From Catonia carolina (taxonomy: Eukaryota > Arthropoda > Insecta > Hemiptera > Achilidae): a stretch of 64,000 nt of DNA. Made by a program: the position numbers and the translations under genes. Below are positions 53,001 through 60,104 of this stretch, piece after piece (the stretch's first letter is position 1; every line of letters starts with the position of its first letter). The notes beneath the pieces were generated by a model. It ran no database searches. It saw nothing but the letters and a program-made list of their open reading frames with translations, and was not told where the DNA came from. Location: assembly GCA_035578175.1 (NCBI GenBank), contig JAQMRL010000006.1:23099506-23163505 (forward strand), read 5' to 3'.

Positions 53001-54500
53001 GTTTTCAGACCTCCTGAATGCTAAGAAAATAGTTTTACCAATTGGTTTGTGTGTCCGTTTGTATGTGTGTGAACAAAAGAGGCTATCTCAAGAACGAAAA
53101 ATTGTAAGATTTTGAAACTTGAAACTTAAGTTAGATACCATAAGGGGAACCGCAATGAAAATTTTCATAAAAATCGGTCAACCGGAAGTAATAGTTTATT
53201 CGTGCAATTTTTAATTTTTTTGCGATCTCAAAAATGGTTCTATGACATTTTTAAAAAATAACTTCATTTAATACATTTTTATGATTTACAATAAACAGGG
53301 TAAGCTCCATGTCTGCTGAAATTCTTGAGGCTGTGATTTCGTGGTAAATTCTTTTTTTTAATTCGGCCCTATATATGCATTTTACGATAAAAGTTTATGT
53401 AAGTAAAGTTATAAAAAATTTAATAAACCTACAAATTTTAATTCAAACATTTCTTTCTACAGTGCCTAGTTTAGCGTCAATTACTGATTTGCCGTACGGT
53501 TAAGCCCTACAGATTGATTTTCATTTAGCGTCATTCACTCATGGTTAAAATTAGGTTATGTTTTAAGTTTACATTGTTTACTCATGACTAACATGGGTAA
53601 CATTTTTCATTATATACACTGGCAAGAGAAACTTGTGAGCGTGTTTCACACACTTTTTAATTACATTTAGAACTATTTTTATTATATAATCGTGTATTAT
53701 AGCCTATTATTATGATTCTTCATTAAGTTAATGTAACGTAACAGATTTCTACTATGCGCACGGAATACGGATTCTGGAATTTAATTCGTATTAAACTTTA
53801 TAAGAGGATGTACTGGGTTTTTTATAATAAAAACTAAGTAAAATATACCAAAAAAAAAACAAAAGAAATTTCTGACAAAGGTATTAATGTCTAACAATTT
53901 TTTATTATAACCTTATAATTGTGATACTTTTATATTGCTAAATAACTAAATTTTATTTTGTCTAGATGAGGTCGAAGAACCTACAAAATTTCAAATATTT
54001 TGGTGAAGGGATCAGAAGACCTTGGATTTATCTATTACGCGATGTAGAATTCCGAGACAGTTTTTGAGGCGCATGCTTCAACTTGACATGTGAAAATACA
54101 AATCGGTCATATGTTATTGATAATGATATGAAAAAAATTAATAATTTTGTTTAAAATCACCGATGAAAGTAATTAAAAAATTTAACGTTATTACAAAGTA
54201 TAAAATAAATTCCTGAGGAACTCTAGGCTATAATAATGATAATGTTGATAATTTTTATTGTAGTTTAGATGTTAATTTAAAATTTTAATTACTTAAATTA
54301 CAATTAAAATTCTCTCGAGTTATAAATTCTTTTAAAATGTGTCAATATTTAATGAAATTTAAAGAATTTTTGAAATATAAAACTTACAGTTTTGAAGATC
54401 CTTTTTGTCGTTCCTGTTGGTGTTCTGAAGAATTATCATTCGCTTGAGATGACTGATTATGATTGTGCGTGTGAGAATGGGGTCCATTAATGACCGTCAT
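31957..54500 (-). CDS. Atypical dual-specificity phosphatase, DUSP14/18/21-like, three exons
   Basis: The exons 54388-54500, 36904-37132 and 31957-32277 join with matching phases (CT|A, then phase 0) into 220 codons plus TGA. Residues 1-37 are a His/Asn/Gln-rich N-terminus. The phosphatase domain runs from FSISEVSPELLLCGA (39) to about 190. The candidate general acid is Asp95 (VLDNLNED). The signature is HCVAGVSRS with Cys126 and Arg132. The ending NSAAKATIPDVYEEYY matches the MVQ...PDVYE tail typical of DUSP14/18/21. DUSP14 is about 198 residues, so the length fits. It should remove phosphate from Ser/Thr and Tyr in the cytoplasm; MAP-kinase-pathway substrates are inferred only from the family. 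No CH2/kinase-docking domain is present. Introns are 17.3 kb and 4.6 kb and full of repeats. Confidence 0.93.
32583..32652 (-). repeat. SINE family A, 3' fragment
   Basis: A T run followed by CTGTTTTGCAATTTCTGC and TAATGCAGATGGT is the inverted SINE-A tail seen at 52490-52545. Confidence 0.55.
33318..33696 (+). repeat. R400 repeat, copy 6
   Basis: Sense orientation on the + strand, ending GATGACCTAAACAACAAT. The family frame begins MNFILQPDFVVNEVKVSFAG but then meets a stop and a frameshift. Confidence 0.85.
33960..34400 (+). pseudogene. LINE 3' coding remnant
   Basis: In shifting frames it reads VMAAPESYSTEVSRGIS, MQFSREQRIVIVGS, EMRT, NRWKEHTKRMPEERIF and KRDVERQRMRWL, ending in an A/G-rich (AAG)n tail. 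This is the C-terminal end of the same broad LINE class as 30624 and 49619. Confidence 0.65.
34978..35017. repeat. (AG)20 microsatellite
   Basis: Forty bases of uninterrupted AG dinucleotide. The open minus-strand frame 35185-34976 ending in a Leu/Ser alternation is only this repeat. Confidence 0.98.
35785..36295 (+). repeat. Repeat family E, copy 1
   Basis: It is a direct relative of 50560-51065. Shared blocks in the same order are ACAGAATTTAAATGTCCAC, ATACGCAGGTAGAAAATTC, AATTGTGTATTATTTGATAA and TTAGGCTTATCAGTTTTATC. Non-coding. Confidence 0.75.
36904..37132 (-). CDS. DUSP exon 2
   Basis: The acceptor is TTTTGGTTTACAG, ending at 37133; the donor is AATGAG|GTGAGA, with the intron from 36903. 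It encodes the N-terminal half of the phosphatase fold, including the Pro-rich loop AELPAPPLPPTL and the acid loop. The ATG at 37143 lies in the acceptor region and is not the start. Confidence 0.9.
37296..37650 (+). pseudogene. LINE 3' coding remnant
   Basis: It reads TIQKRKMEYLGHIKCGPRHE, MLCSIIQDSGEERC, then in another frame VPQLFRAAVSKVRTAIMIAN followed by LWPERAR and a (GAA)-type end. This is a typical non-LTR polyprotein tail. It lies just upstream of DUSP exon 2. Confidence 0.75.
38507..38898 (+). repeat. R400 repeat, copy 7, open family frame
   Basis: The frame 38684-38926 is open: MNEVKVSFAGRKVDTFERAW, HADKHTFPFSE, KPSHSSFYFVPLEVQTGL, SADDLNNN. The sense strand is + and it ends CTAAACAACAATT. 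Confidence 0.9.
39460..40300 (+). repeat. Repeat family C, longest copy, with a SINE-D fragment inside
   Basis: It starts near GCGTCATTCACCCATAC and ends AATTGCCACCAGCCATGAG. A motif with GTCAGAAACTACAAGA and GGTCCAAAACCGGAAGT is repeated three times (39606, 39738 and, weaker, 39840), with related wording at 40120. 39893-40045 is a SINE-D 3' part. Confidence 0.55.
40545..40875 (-). repeat. tRNA-derived SINE family D, near-full copy
   Basis: The minus-strand head is ACCGAGTTGGTCTAGTGGTA (A-box side) and TTGTTCAAATCCTAG (B-box). The body includes GGTTACCGCTGTATTTTGA and it ends near ATTGCAACATACGCACAC. Partial copies are at 5318 and 39893. Confidence 0.65.
40876..41900. other. DUSP intron 1 sequence, no feature recognised
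   Basis: AT-rich, without open frames, tRNA-like boxes or paired termini. Confidence 0.5.
42130..42420 (-). repeat. LINE fragment related to 44600-44990
   Basis: It shares TTTGTTTTGAAAAGTTT, CATGTTTACGTTTGATCTTTT and ACCATAGATCAAAGC with the Jockey-like RT fragment at 44640-44700, in the same orientation. The coding sense is lost. Confidence 0.55.
42425..42975 (+). pseudogene. Two LINE 3' ends in tandem
   Basis: 42460-42610 reads NWYRHTREPKGRWPQMRWER and ILKTRRGKVKPRLSRW. 42795-42975 reads WTPAGRRRMVGWGAG with related-frame LRLTNEDWRDRERWCLGSE, then stops. Both are the basic, Trp/Arg-rich ends of non-LTR polyproteins and differ from each other, so they are separate insertions. Confidence 0.6.
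43010..43660 (+). pseudogene. LINE 3' coding remnant, longest of this type
   Basis: With frameshifts and stops it reads HHLYKKKALSRQAKIRH, NTVIKPVCLYASECLRMTG, ENERLMETIRKRRLTFYGYL, YRMDDNRLTKHIF, KRFKEIRKATEKTGI and NKFRHLIMNF. It covers the end of the RT and the C-terminal region of a non-LTR element. Confidence 0.75.
44380..44990 (-). pseudogene. Jockey-like LINE reverse-transcriptase C-terminal fragment
   Basis: Minus-strand frames give LGLTLERKLTWN-like text, HTRQKPTSLNHRLKTFYLLL, HRRSQLGIKQKLN and then IETFQNKFLRLITWRTYYI. These match the thumb region of Jockey-clade RT (tfLdrrLtW..Hi, FQNK.LR.I). Several stops. Confidence 0.65.
45045..45427 (+). repeat. R400 repeat, copy 8
   Basis: Starts CCCATAACAGGCAGGCG and ends GATGACCAAAACAACAAT. 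A small deletion near 45243 (GACCCGGAAGTGAAGG) removes part of the family frame. Confidence 0.85.
45664..47011 (+). mobile_element. Intact mariner element with identical long inverted ends
   Basis: The terminal inverted repeats start CGAGGGTAGGCTGATAAGTA and are identical for 43 bp on both sides (45664-45706 and 46969-47011). TA flanks each end (45662-45663, 47012-47013), the usual mariner target duplication. The element is 1348 bp with a single intact gene. Identical ends and an open frame indicate a recent insertion into DUSP intron 1. Confidence 0.95.
45823..46896 (+). CDS. Mariner DD34D transposase, intact
   Basis: Counted from the ATG at 45823 it has 357 residues, close to the family size of about 350. 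The frame is also open to an ATG at 45742, but those 27 residues are not mariner-like; the ATG at 45844 is another possible start. Two helix-turn-helix regions come first (IKQRAVIEFLTAEKVNPSEI; RRITQQRIANQIGISKERVG). Then come WVPRRLTDENKQ and the catalytic Asp168 (TGDESWVHHYDP), Asp260 (QHDNARPHTS) and Asp295 (PDLAPCDFYFFP), with 34 residues between the last two. It ends GDYIEK. It cuts and rejoins its own terminal repeats at TA sites. No stop or frameshift is visible and the key residues are all present. Confidence 0.96.
   Translation: MASCSGAMSTRIKQRAVIEFLTAEKVNPSEIYRRLKAVYCDDTVDRSTVNRWVIKFRDCQPGKALIVDKTRSGRPITASDDNRRKLIDDLIQNDRRITQQRIANQIGISKERVGFIIEQLGYRKICARWVPRRLTDENKQRRLECCEQLLKRYRDEGDDFLLNIVTGDESWVHHYDPEEKRQSAEYRHPHSPVVKKFKTQPSAKKILLTVFWDARRVYVTDYLERGATVNSAQYIQTLKHLRRRVCRVRGNLAPIILQHDNARPHTSRATGEALRNLKFQPILHPPYSPDLAPCDFYFFPLLKRDLKGNHYSSDNEVKAAIASWVRGKSEEFFSDGMKKLVKRWEKCVMLNGDYIEK
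47075..47205 (-). repeat. tRNA-derived SINE family E, single copy
   Basis: The minus-strand head has CGTGGAGTGTGGTTAGCGCG (A-box side) and GAATCGATTCCGGGC (B-box side). Only one copy is seen here. Confidence 0.45.
47214..47750. other. DUSP intron 1 sequence, no feature recognised
   Basis: AT-rich, with no repeat family or coding motif. Confidence 0.5.
47753..47880. repeat. hAT-like left end, solitary
   Basis: CAGTGTTTCTCAATCGGTGG followed by GTCGTGATCC and GGGGGTCGCGAAAT is a typical end of hAT elements with a GGGTCGCG block. No matching right end was found within about 1 kb. Confidence 0.5.
48313..48385. repeat. hAT-like end, solitary
   Basis: CATTGGTGACCAACTGGCGG and GACCGCGGTCTAAGTCCGC, then GGGACCGCGATTT, give the GC-rich, self-complementary pattern of hAT ends (compare 17149). 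Confidence 0.4.
48400..49600. other. DUSP intron 1 sequence, no feature recognised
   Basis: AT-rich sequence; the open minus-strand frame 48625-48398 has no domain. AGGCCTATATT words occur at 48940. Confidence 0.5.
49619..50125 (+). pseudogene. LINE 3' coding remnant with one frameshift
   Basis: RFYKTIAVPTLLYDSETWML, SKRDASTLQAYEMKFIRHTY and RNVEVRKELNIY are followed, after a 1-2 base shift near 49921, by NDKVSQNRMQWLEHVKRMRK, DRIPKQTLGYKPEGRRERG and RPERRWVDLRGSEQAEMPNP. A (GAA)n tail lies at 50108-50121. It is one of the least eroded LINE ends in the window. Confidence 0.85.
50367..50545 (+). repeat. tRNA-derived SINE family B, copy 2
   Basis: Head GTTGTGGTAGCGCGCTGGCC (A-box side) and GGGTTCGATTCCCAGC (B-box); the body has GTCACAACCCAACGTTCC and TGTTGATGCGACTTG. 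AAAGCAA flanks it (50360-50366, 50546-50552). Its boxes are closer to a real tRNA than those of the copy at 23816. Confidence 0.8.
50560..51065 (+). repeat. Repeat family E, copy 2
   Basis: It shares blocks in order with 35785-36295. The left part is next to SINE-B. A small SINE-A tail (TTTTGTTTAACGTCCGA, 50693-50709) interrupts it. Confidence 0.75.
51353..51441. repeat. Two adjacent near-perfect hairpins
   Basis: 51353-51383 has arms ATCGTAGTAAACAA and TTGTTTACTACGAT around a 3-base loop. Three bases later, 51387-51441 has 26-bp arms with one mismatch (outer GTTTTACTTTAAAAATTC, inner CACAAACAA) around TTA. Both have a central ACAA-TAA/TTA-TTGT. No gene or element explains them. Confidence 0.9.
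51777..52186 (+). repeat. R400 repeat, copy 9
   Basis: Starts GCCCATAACAGACAGGTG and ends CTAAACAACAACA. The family frame reads MDFIIQPDPVVNEVKVSFAE, one TAG (from a Trp codon), then AFQRAWHADKCTFPLSEEGN and continues open to the tail. A short local duplication (CAGAGTTATC) is present at 51931 and 51949. Confidence 0.9.
52486..52643 (-). repeat. SINE family A, copy with 12-bp target duplication
   Basis: The A-rich tail is at the left (T run on the + strand) and the tRNA-like head at the right, with the B-box side GGGATTCGAAACCAAG. ATACAGTATTGA (52474-52485) and ATACGGTATTGA (52644-52655) flank it. Confidence 0.8.
52735..52868 (-). repeat. tRNA-derived SINE family C, copy 2
   Basis: The head is GGCCCGTGGTATAGTGGTCC (A-box side) and GGTTCAATTCCCAGC (B-box). 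It is the better-preserved member of the family seen at 8235-8362. Confidence 0.65.
52912..53375 (+). repeat. Repeat family D, copy 2
   Basis: The inverted relative of 20160-20745, starting CTTTCTCTTGCCCAA and including CTATCTCAAGAACGAAAAAT, GAAACTTAAGTTAG and TTTATTCGTGCAATTTTTAA. Sequence at 53515-53640 (TTAGCGTCATTCACTCATGG) is related to the start of family C at 39490, so families C and D may be parts of one larger element. Confidence 0.6.
53641..54387. other. DUSP intron 1, 5' end, no feature recognised
   Basis: AT-rich sequence up to the exon-1 donor; no repeats were recognised. Confidence 0.5.
54388..54500 (-). CDS. DUSP exon 1 (start codon, N-terminal tail)
   Basis: The ATG at 54500-54498 opens MTVINGPHSHTHNHNQSSQ and runs to AACT|GTAAGT, with the donor starting at 54387. 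The 113 nt leave two bases that pair exactly with the first base of exon 2. The tail is low-complexity and not part of the catalytic fold. A different frame across 54828-54487 is open but has no domain and would not splice. Confidence 0.8.
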
Positions 54501-54860
54501 GATTTATCCGAGATTGAAAAGTAATGTATGATAAATAGATAATAAGATCCCACTGTCCGATAACGCGTCTTAACTTTGAATTGGTTTGCGTCGAGACGAC
54601 CGATCTGGTACTAGAAGCGTATCTATCTGAATAATCTACCTGAGCGAAAAAACGTCCGTTGGTCGACGCAAGCGCGGATCCCAGTAAACATTCCGCGTCA
54701 CAGTTTTGGTATGCAGCGGTTACTAAATGCCAACTGAAATTCCGCCCGTTGGAATTCATTGTGAGTCTAATGAATGTTATACTACTATGTTGAAACAGTC
54801 CCTCGCCATATAGTACTATATGCGACACACTAACGTAACTTCACTATCTATTTAACGTTT
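54501..54860 (-). promoter_or_regulatory. Probable DUSP 5' UTR and promoter region
   Basis: Directly upstream of the start codon, 54560-54840 has clearly more CpG dinucleotides (AACGCG, GTCGACGC, GCGCGG, CCGCGT) than its AT-rich surroundings. That is consistent with an unmethylated promoter. No clear TATA box or start site can be assigned. Confidence 0.4.
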
Positions 54861-55117
54861 TCTGTATTATTAAAATTTGATCACTTAATTTTATTTACCT
54901 ATAAAATAATTTCATCAATATTTAATATTTTTAGAATATTAATTTAATAATCAACGTATAACATTAATTAAAATTCTCAGTCCTTTCCGAATTGTAGTGA
55001 AATCTTTTTATTTAATACTATCTAAATTCTAATCCCTGTAGACAACCAATGATTTTTCTCTGATAAATCATGGATATTATAAATTTTAAATTTAAATGAA
55101 CTAACTTACACGATAAT

Positions 55118-55306
55118 TTATTTATTACAAAATAAATCTACAACTTTTTTTTGCTTGTACGGCCTCATTGAATAACTTGAATCAAATTTAGAAATTCTTC
55201 TTGGTTTGCTTTTAGGATTCTTAAGTTTTTGCCAATAATTTTTAATATTTTGGGATCTGATCTGTCTGATTTTATCTGTACAAAAATCATCAACGACGGA
55301 GCTCAA
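55118..55306 (-). repeat. LINE-like 3' fragment shared with 25217-25330
   Basis: The open minus-strand frame of 62 codons ends NYWQKLKNPKSKPRRISKF, DSSYSMRPYKQKKVVDLF. The same tail words occur at 25217-25290. It is not linked to the phosphatase gene. Confidence 0.5.
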
Positions 55307-55309
55307 ATT

Positions 55310-56426
55310 TTTCGACGAATCTTGTGTCTTTATCTTTAACCAACTTAAGGGAAGTCGGATTGCTATCTTAGCCCATGTCTTATCTTAACCCGTTTTCTTC
55401 GTTATCTATGGCCAGAAAATCTCCAAACTTTAACCAGTTATTCATTGATATGTTCCTGACAGACAGACGGAGTCATTTTAAAACATATAGATTATTAAAT
55501 TTTTTATAAATTTTTCCATGAATGCCTACTCCAAAAACTGAAATTTTATAAAAAAAAATTTATGTTTTATATATAAATTAAAATAATATCAAATGCCCCC
55601 GTCTGTTAATGTAAATACATGTAAAGAATGTGCCATTAAAATTAGAGGAGAAAGCTGTATTGGTTTTTGAGAAAACAGATCTTTTGTATAAAAAACACAG
55701 TTTTTGGGAAATTGTGTTTGAAACAACTATAAACGCATTTCTGTATGAAAACGTACTTAGTGCATTTCTGCTCCATACGAGCAGGAATACACTAAGTAAT
55801 TTATGCAACATAAATTGCGTAACCTAAACCTTACAAAAAAGTGCCTTTTAGATCGAAAGAGAAATACTAAAAAAATTCGTAAAAATTAGTGACAAAATAA
55901 CTAAAAATCATGTACACAATATGACTTGTTTACGAAAACAGGAAAATTATCACATGACATGTGTTTTTATAAAAAACAAAAAAAATTCTAGTTGTAGAAA
56001 CGTAATTTTGGTACCATTGGAAAGCGTTAATTTCAACTGTATAACACAGTTAAAACCTGAAAAATCGATATTTTTTAATTTTTTTAATTTTGTTGTAATA
56101 ACTAGAGTATTTGTCTTAAATGGAGGATTAATCCATCGGTCCTTTTGATTATTTTGTCACTTGATTATTTGTGTAGGCTTACCTTCAAAAAATGTCATCT
56201 GGCACTGAATTTCTATAGGTATGTTAAAGGGTTAATTATCCGACTCTATAATTTTGATAAAAAATTAACTCAATTAAGATCCAGAAAATTTAATAGCTTG
56301 CTTGATTTAGCTACAAAGAAAATACAGCTAGACTTGTTTTAAAGAAATATACAAGGTTTGTTTTATTACATTAGGTACTTAACTTTATATAAAAATAAGT
56401 ATAAGTGATGTGTTTTATTGTTTTTA
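55310..56426. other. Spacer upstream of the DUSP gene, no feature recognised
   Basis: AT-rich. Short opposing frames at 55578-55827 are shadows of each other with no domain; other frames at 55921-56342 have none either. Confidence 0.5.
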
Positions 56427-56819
56427 GTTGTTGATGTTTAGATCATCAGCTGAAAGGCTGGTTTGAACCTCTAGATGCTTTACTAAGTAAAAAGAGAAGA
56501 AAGGTGTTTACCATTGGCTTCTTCATTGAATTGCAAAGGTATGCTTATCAGCATACCAGGCCCTCTCGAAAGCATCTACGTTCCACCCTGCAAATGACAC
56601 CTTCACTTCATTTACCACAGGGTCTGGCTGTATAATGATATTCATGAATCTCAGAGGAGATAACTCTGACTAGTGTCTTTTACACCTCTACCTCTTCTAT
56701 TCTTAAATAGTTCAGTCATATAATTGGCTGACCACGTGATAGGTAACAGAACTATTTTTTGTAGCCCTGGAACTGGCAGATCGAGTGCAAATAATTTAAA
56801 CTCCACCTTCCTGTTATGG
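56427..56819 (-). repeat. R400 repeat, copy 10
   Basis: Starts GTTGTTGATGTTTAGATCATC and ends CTTCCTGTTATGG on the + strand. The frame is broken by small deletions. Confidence 0.85.
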
Positions 56820-57470
56820 TTTTTAGATTAATGAGTGTTATTAAGATTAAGTTTATTGACAAATTAGACTAAAAATTGGTAAAAATTTATTGCTCTAATA
56901 TTTTAAAGAACAAATTGTATTGTCATCATTTTATTATTTAAAAAAAATCGAATTTAATTATCACTTTACAGTTCTTTATTTTAATGATTATTCTAGGCGA
57001 TTTATTTTTATAACCTTTACAAGATTAAAATAATCAGTCGGAATAAAACAATCTAAATTCTGAACCAACAAATATAGAATCAAAAACAAAACAAAAAATT
57101 TAGAAAAATAGAACGTGAATGATGACGTTATAGAGAAGAAAGAATTCCACAATGTTGTTTATAACTTTTTTTTAATTTAGAGTTAAGAAAAGGCGGTCGG
57201 CCATTCGGCTGGCTAAATTGGGGTCAACAATGTCAGTCACTCAAGCAAAAATCACTCAAGAGTCACTTCTGACTCTTCTTCTTTTTTTACTTTTACTAAA
57301 TACCCGTTTATATCTGGGAAACAATCTATTACATGTAATCTGGTCATAATAGACTGTCTGTCCTAACCATTATAATGTTTTAATCAGACAGTCGGTAGCC
57401 TTTTTAACCCTTTTTTCTCTCATGTAATTCGGTCATGGCTACCCCGTTGTCGCTACTCCTCTCTATGTCT

Positions 57471-57700
57471 GGCATTTTTAATGTTTTATACCCTTCAAGA
57501 ATCTTCATAAATTTTATATTATTATTACAACTACTACTACTATAGTTTCATTAATGTTATTTATTAGGTCAACATGAATTTATTTCGTTATAAATAAGTA
57601 ATATTTATTACAATTTTTCAACATTCAGTAGTTTTATTTTTGTACGATTCAATGTGAAAAATATAATATATTGTTGACATTTTGAATGAATATTAAATGT
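57471..57700 (+). repeat. Direct repeat F, left copy
   Basis: It shares GGCATTTTTAATGTTTTATA, CCCTTCAAGAATCTTCATAA, AGGTCAACATGAATTTATTT and TATATTGTTGACATTTTGAA with 59256-59490. The two copies lie 1.8 kb apart in the same orientation. Confidence 0.85.
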
Positions 57701-57719
57701 TATATATTTCGGTCCTGAT

Positions 57720-58330
57720 TCGAGGCTATCTTTCGATGCTTGCCAGTAAAAAGGTTATTCCAGGCCGAGTTACGAGCCCTGCGCTGGATGGTCCAGTGGT
57801 GGAGCTCCCACCTTAGAGCCTCTGAACAGGCTCTGGGTTTCATTTGGAGACCCACTGCCTAGGTTCGTCCGCCCTCTCCACCGTTGAGAAAAATTTGCCT
57901 TCAAGACTGTTGACCATTTTTCCGGGCTCAATTGCCCTGGATTTTATTTGGGTTGACTCCCTAGGCTCTTCCGCCCTCCACGTTATTAGGAATCCTCCAT
58001 CTTTGTCGTGAAGACCGTTGACCAGTTTTCACCTCAGTTGTCCGCGGGTACTTAAATCCGCGGATCCGCGAAGAGTCAAAGGTTGTACCCGGTTAGATGG
58101 AGTACATAACGAAGCTATCCGCGCCGAATTAAATGTTCAGTCACTGCTAGAAACGTTAAGAATATAACTTATAAGAGAAATTGGTCCAACTATTTACTTC
58201 TCATGCCAGCTCACAAACTTCCTCTGCGAGTATGGAAATATAAACCAAGATGGAAGTGAGGCTTGGGAAGACCAAAAAAGAGATGAATGCCAGAACAGGC
58301 CATTGAGCCTAATCCTTGACAGGTGATGAT
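57720..58330 (+). pseudogene. GC-richer LINE 3' remnant
   Basis: A less AT-rich island with two similar internal blocks (AGACTGTTGACCATTTTTCC and AGACCGTTGACCAGTTTTCA). It ends in RVWKYKPRWK and LGRPKKR-like coding followed by CCTAATCCTTGACAGG, as in other LINE 3' ends in this window. The 5' part is unclassified. Confidence 0.5.
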
Positions 58331-59255
58331 AATGACGTCAAATGTTAACTCAACAAATGATGTCTCGCATCAGTGGGATAGGTGGATCAGATTTTATAAG
58401 TGGATAAGAACCATTGAAGTGCGTGCGCTGCACGCCCGCACTTTGTCATACGGTGAAGTTCGGCCGCCAAAGGGGTTGGACGGATCACTATAATATGACG
58501 TTTAAAGATTTGAAATTTTAAAGATGATATTTGAAGTTTCAAAATTTGATATTTGAAGGTTTTGACGTTTAAAGGTTTGACATTTTTTTTGTTTAAGGTT
58601 TGAAGTACGAAGGTCTAAATTTTATATATATTTGAAGTTGGAGATTTGAGGTTTGACCGTAAGAGGTTTGAGTTTTTTTAGATTCCTTAGCGATCTGGTT
58701 AGTTAAAGGCAACTTTAGGTACATAGTCTCGAAGTACTTTAGAAGAGGCACAAAAAATGTTTGTACAATTTATCGCTACAATGCACTGTTTAGAAAATAA
58801 AAAAACCTTTGCCCCATCTTTGAAGAAGGGGTGCAACCCAAAATTTTCGGGTTACCACATTTTACCACATTTTATTGTTAATTTAAACTGTATTTTTTAT
58901 GTATTCATTTGAAGGTAATTTAAAATACTGAATAATTTGCATTTAAAATTTGCATTTTTGTAACCTGAAAATTTAAAAAAATTTGGATGGAGTAGCATCC
59001 TCTATAGGACCTCGACTTAAAATTTTTAAAATAACAATGATGGCGGGGAAAGTGGAACTAGTTTCAAATGAGAATTTGCCGAAGAACTCCGTTCTGAAGA
59101 TGTCAAAAAAGAAAAACATGAATACGAAAAAAACATTTTTTTTTATTGTGAGGCGAATCGATGGGTGAAGGGCAACTTTAGCTACATGGTTTTTTAGTAC
59201 TTTGTAAAGATCACAAAAATGATTCATTACATTTTTCCGCTACGATGCACCGTTT

Positions 59256-59490
59256 TGGCATTTTTAGTGTTTTATACCCTTCAAGAATCTTCATAAATTT
59301 TATATTATTATTATTATTAATAATAATAATATTATAGTCTCATTAATGTTATTTTATTAGGTCAACATGAATTTATTTTGTTATAAATAAGAAAAATTTA
59401 TTATATTTTCTTCAACATTGTTTTTTTATTTTTATAAGATTCAATGTAAAAGATATAATATATTGTTGACATTTTGAATGAATGTTCAAT
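59256..59490 (+). repeat. Direct repeat F, right copy
   Basis: Nearly the same as 57471-57700, except for an expanded ATT/AAT microsatellite around 59308-59334. Confidence 0.85.
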
Positions 59491-60104
59491 GATAAAGTAG
59501 TTGTTAAATGTTAAATTTTGATTTATTTATTTTTCATTTTAATTCTGAGGACTTCTTAATAAAAATATATTATATTAATATGAGATATAGGAGGTTATTA
59601 TGAGATATACTTGCCAAATATAAAAATAATTGAAATATATTTGTAAAAAATTAAGTATTTGAGCTAAAATTTTCAAAAGACAATTTAAGATATTAAAATA
59701 TAATGGACCTTTTTTAAATACTGAAGGTCTAAAACTGCTTTTAAGTTTCTTTTAACAAAAATGAAATATATTTAGGATATATTTTTTAAAATTAATTTAT
59801 TTTTATATTCTAAAATACATGCACCCAGATGTTCATTTGGCATAGACAGAGTTGTATTTGTGTTCTCTGACCTACCAAAACAAAGAAGTTGCAACAAACG
59901 ACCAAATGTCTTCTTTCTTAAAATGTCTTTACAGTAGGAGGCCGAGCCCCCTACTGTTAGTTGCATGTGCATGTTAAATACCGTATGGAGTTACTCGTTG
60001 ATGCTATGTTGACAGCACGTCACTCTAGTGCACTCTTTTCTGTTACGTTTGTAAACATACCACATTGTAAAAGATTAAAAAAATATCTTTTAACAAAAAT
60101 ATAT

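Noticed and set aside
54487..54828. 113-codon open frame on the minus strand overlapping the phosphatase start
   Set aside because: It is in a different frame from exon 1, has no domain, and ends just past the ATG; better explained as 5' UTR and promoter sequence.
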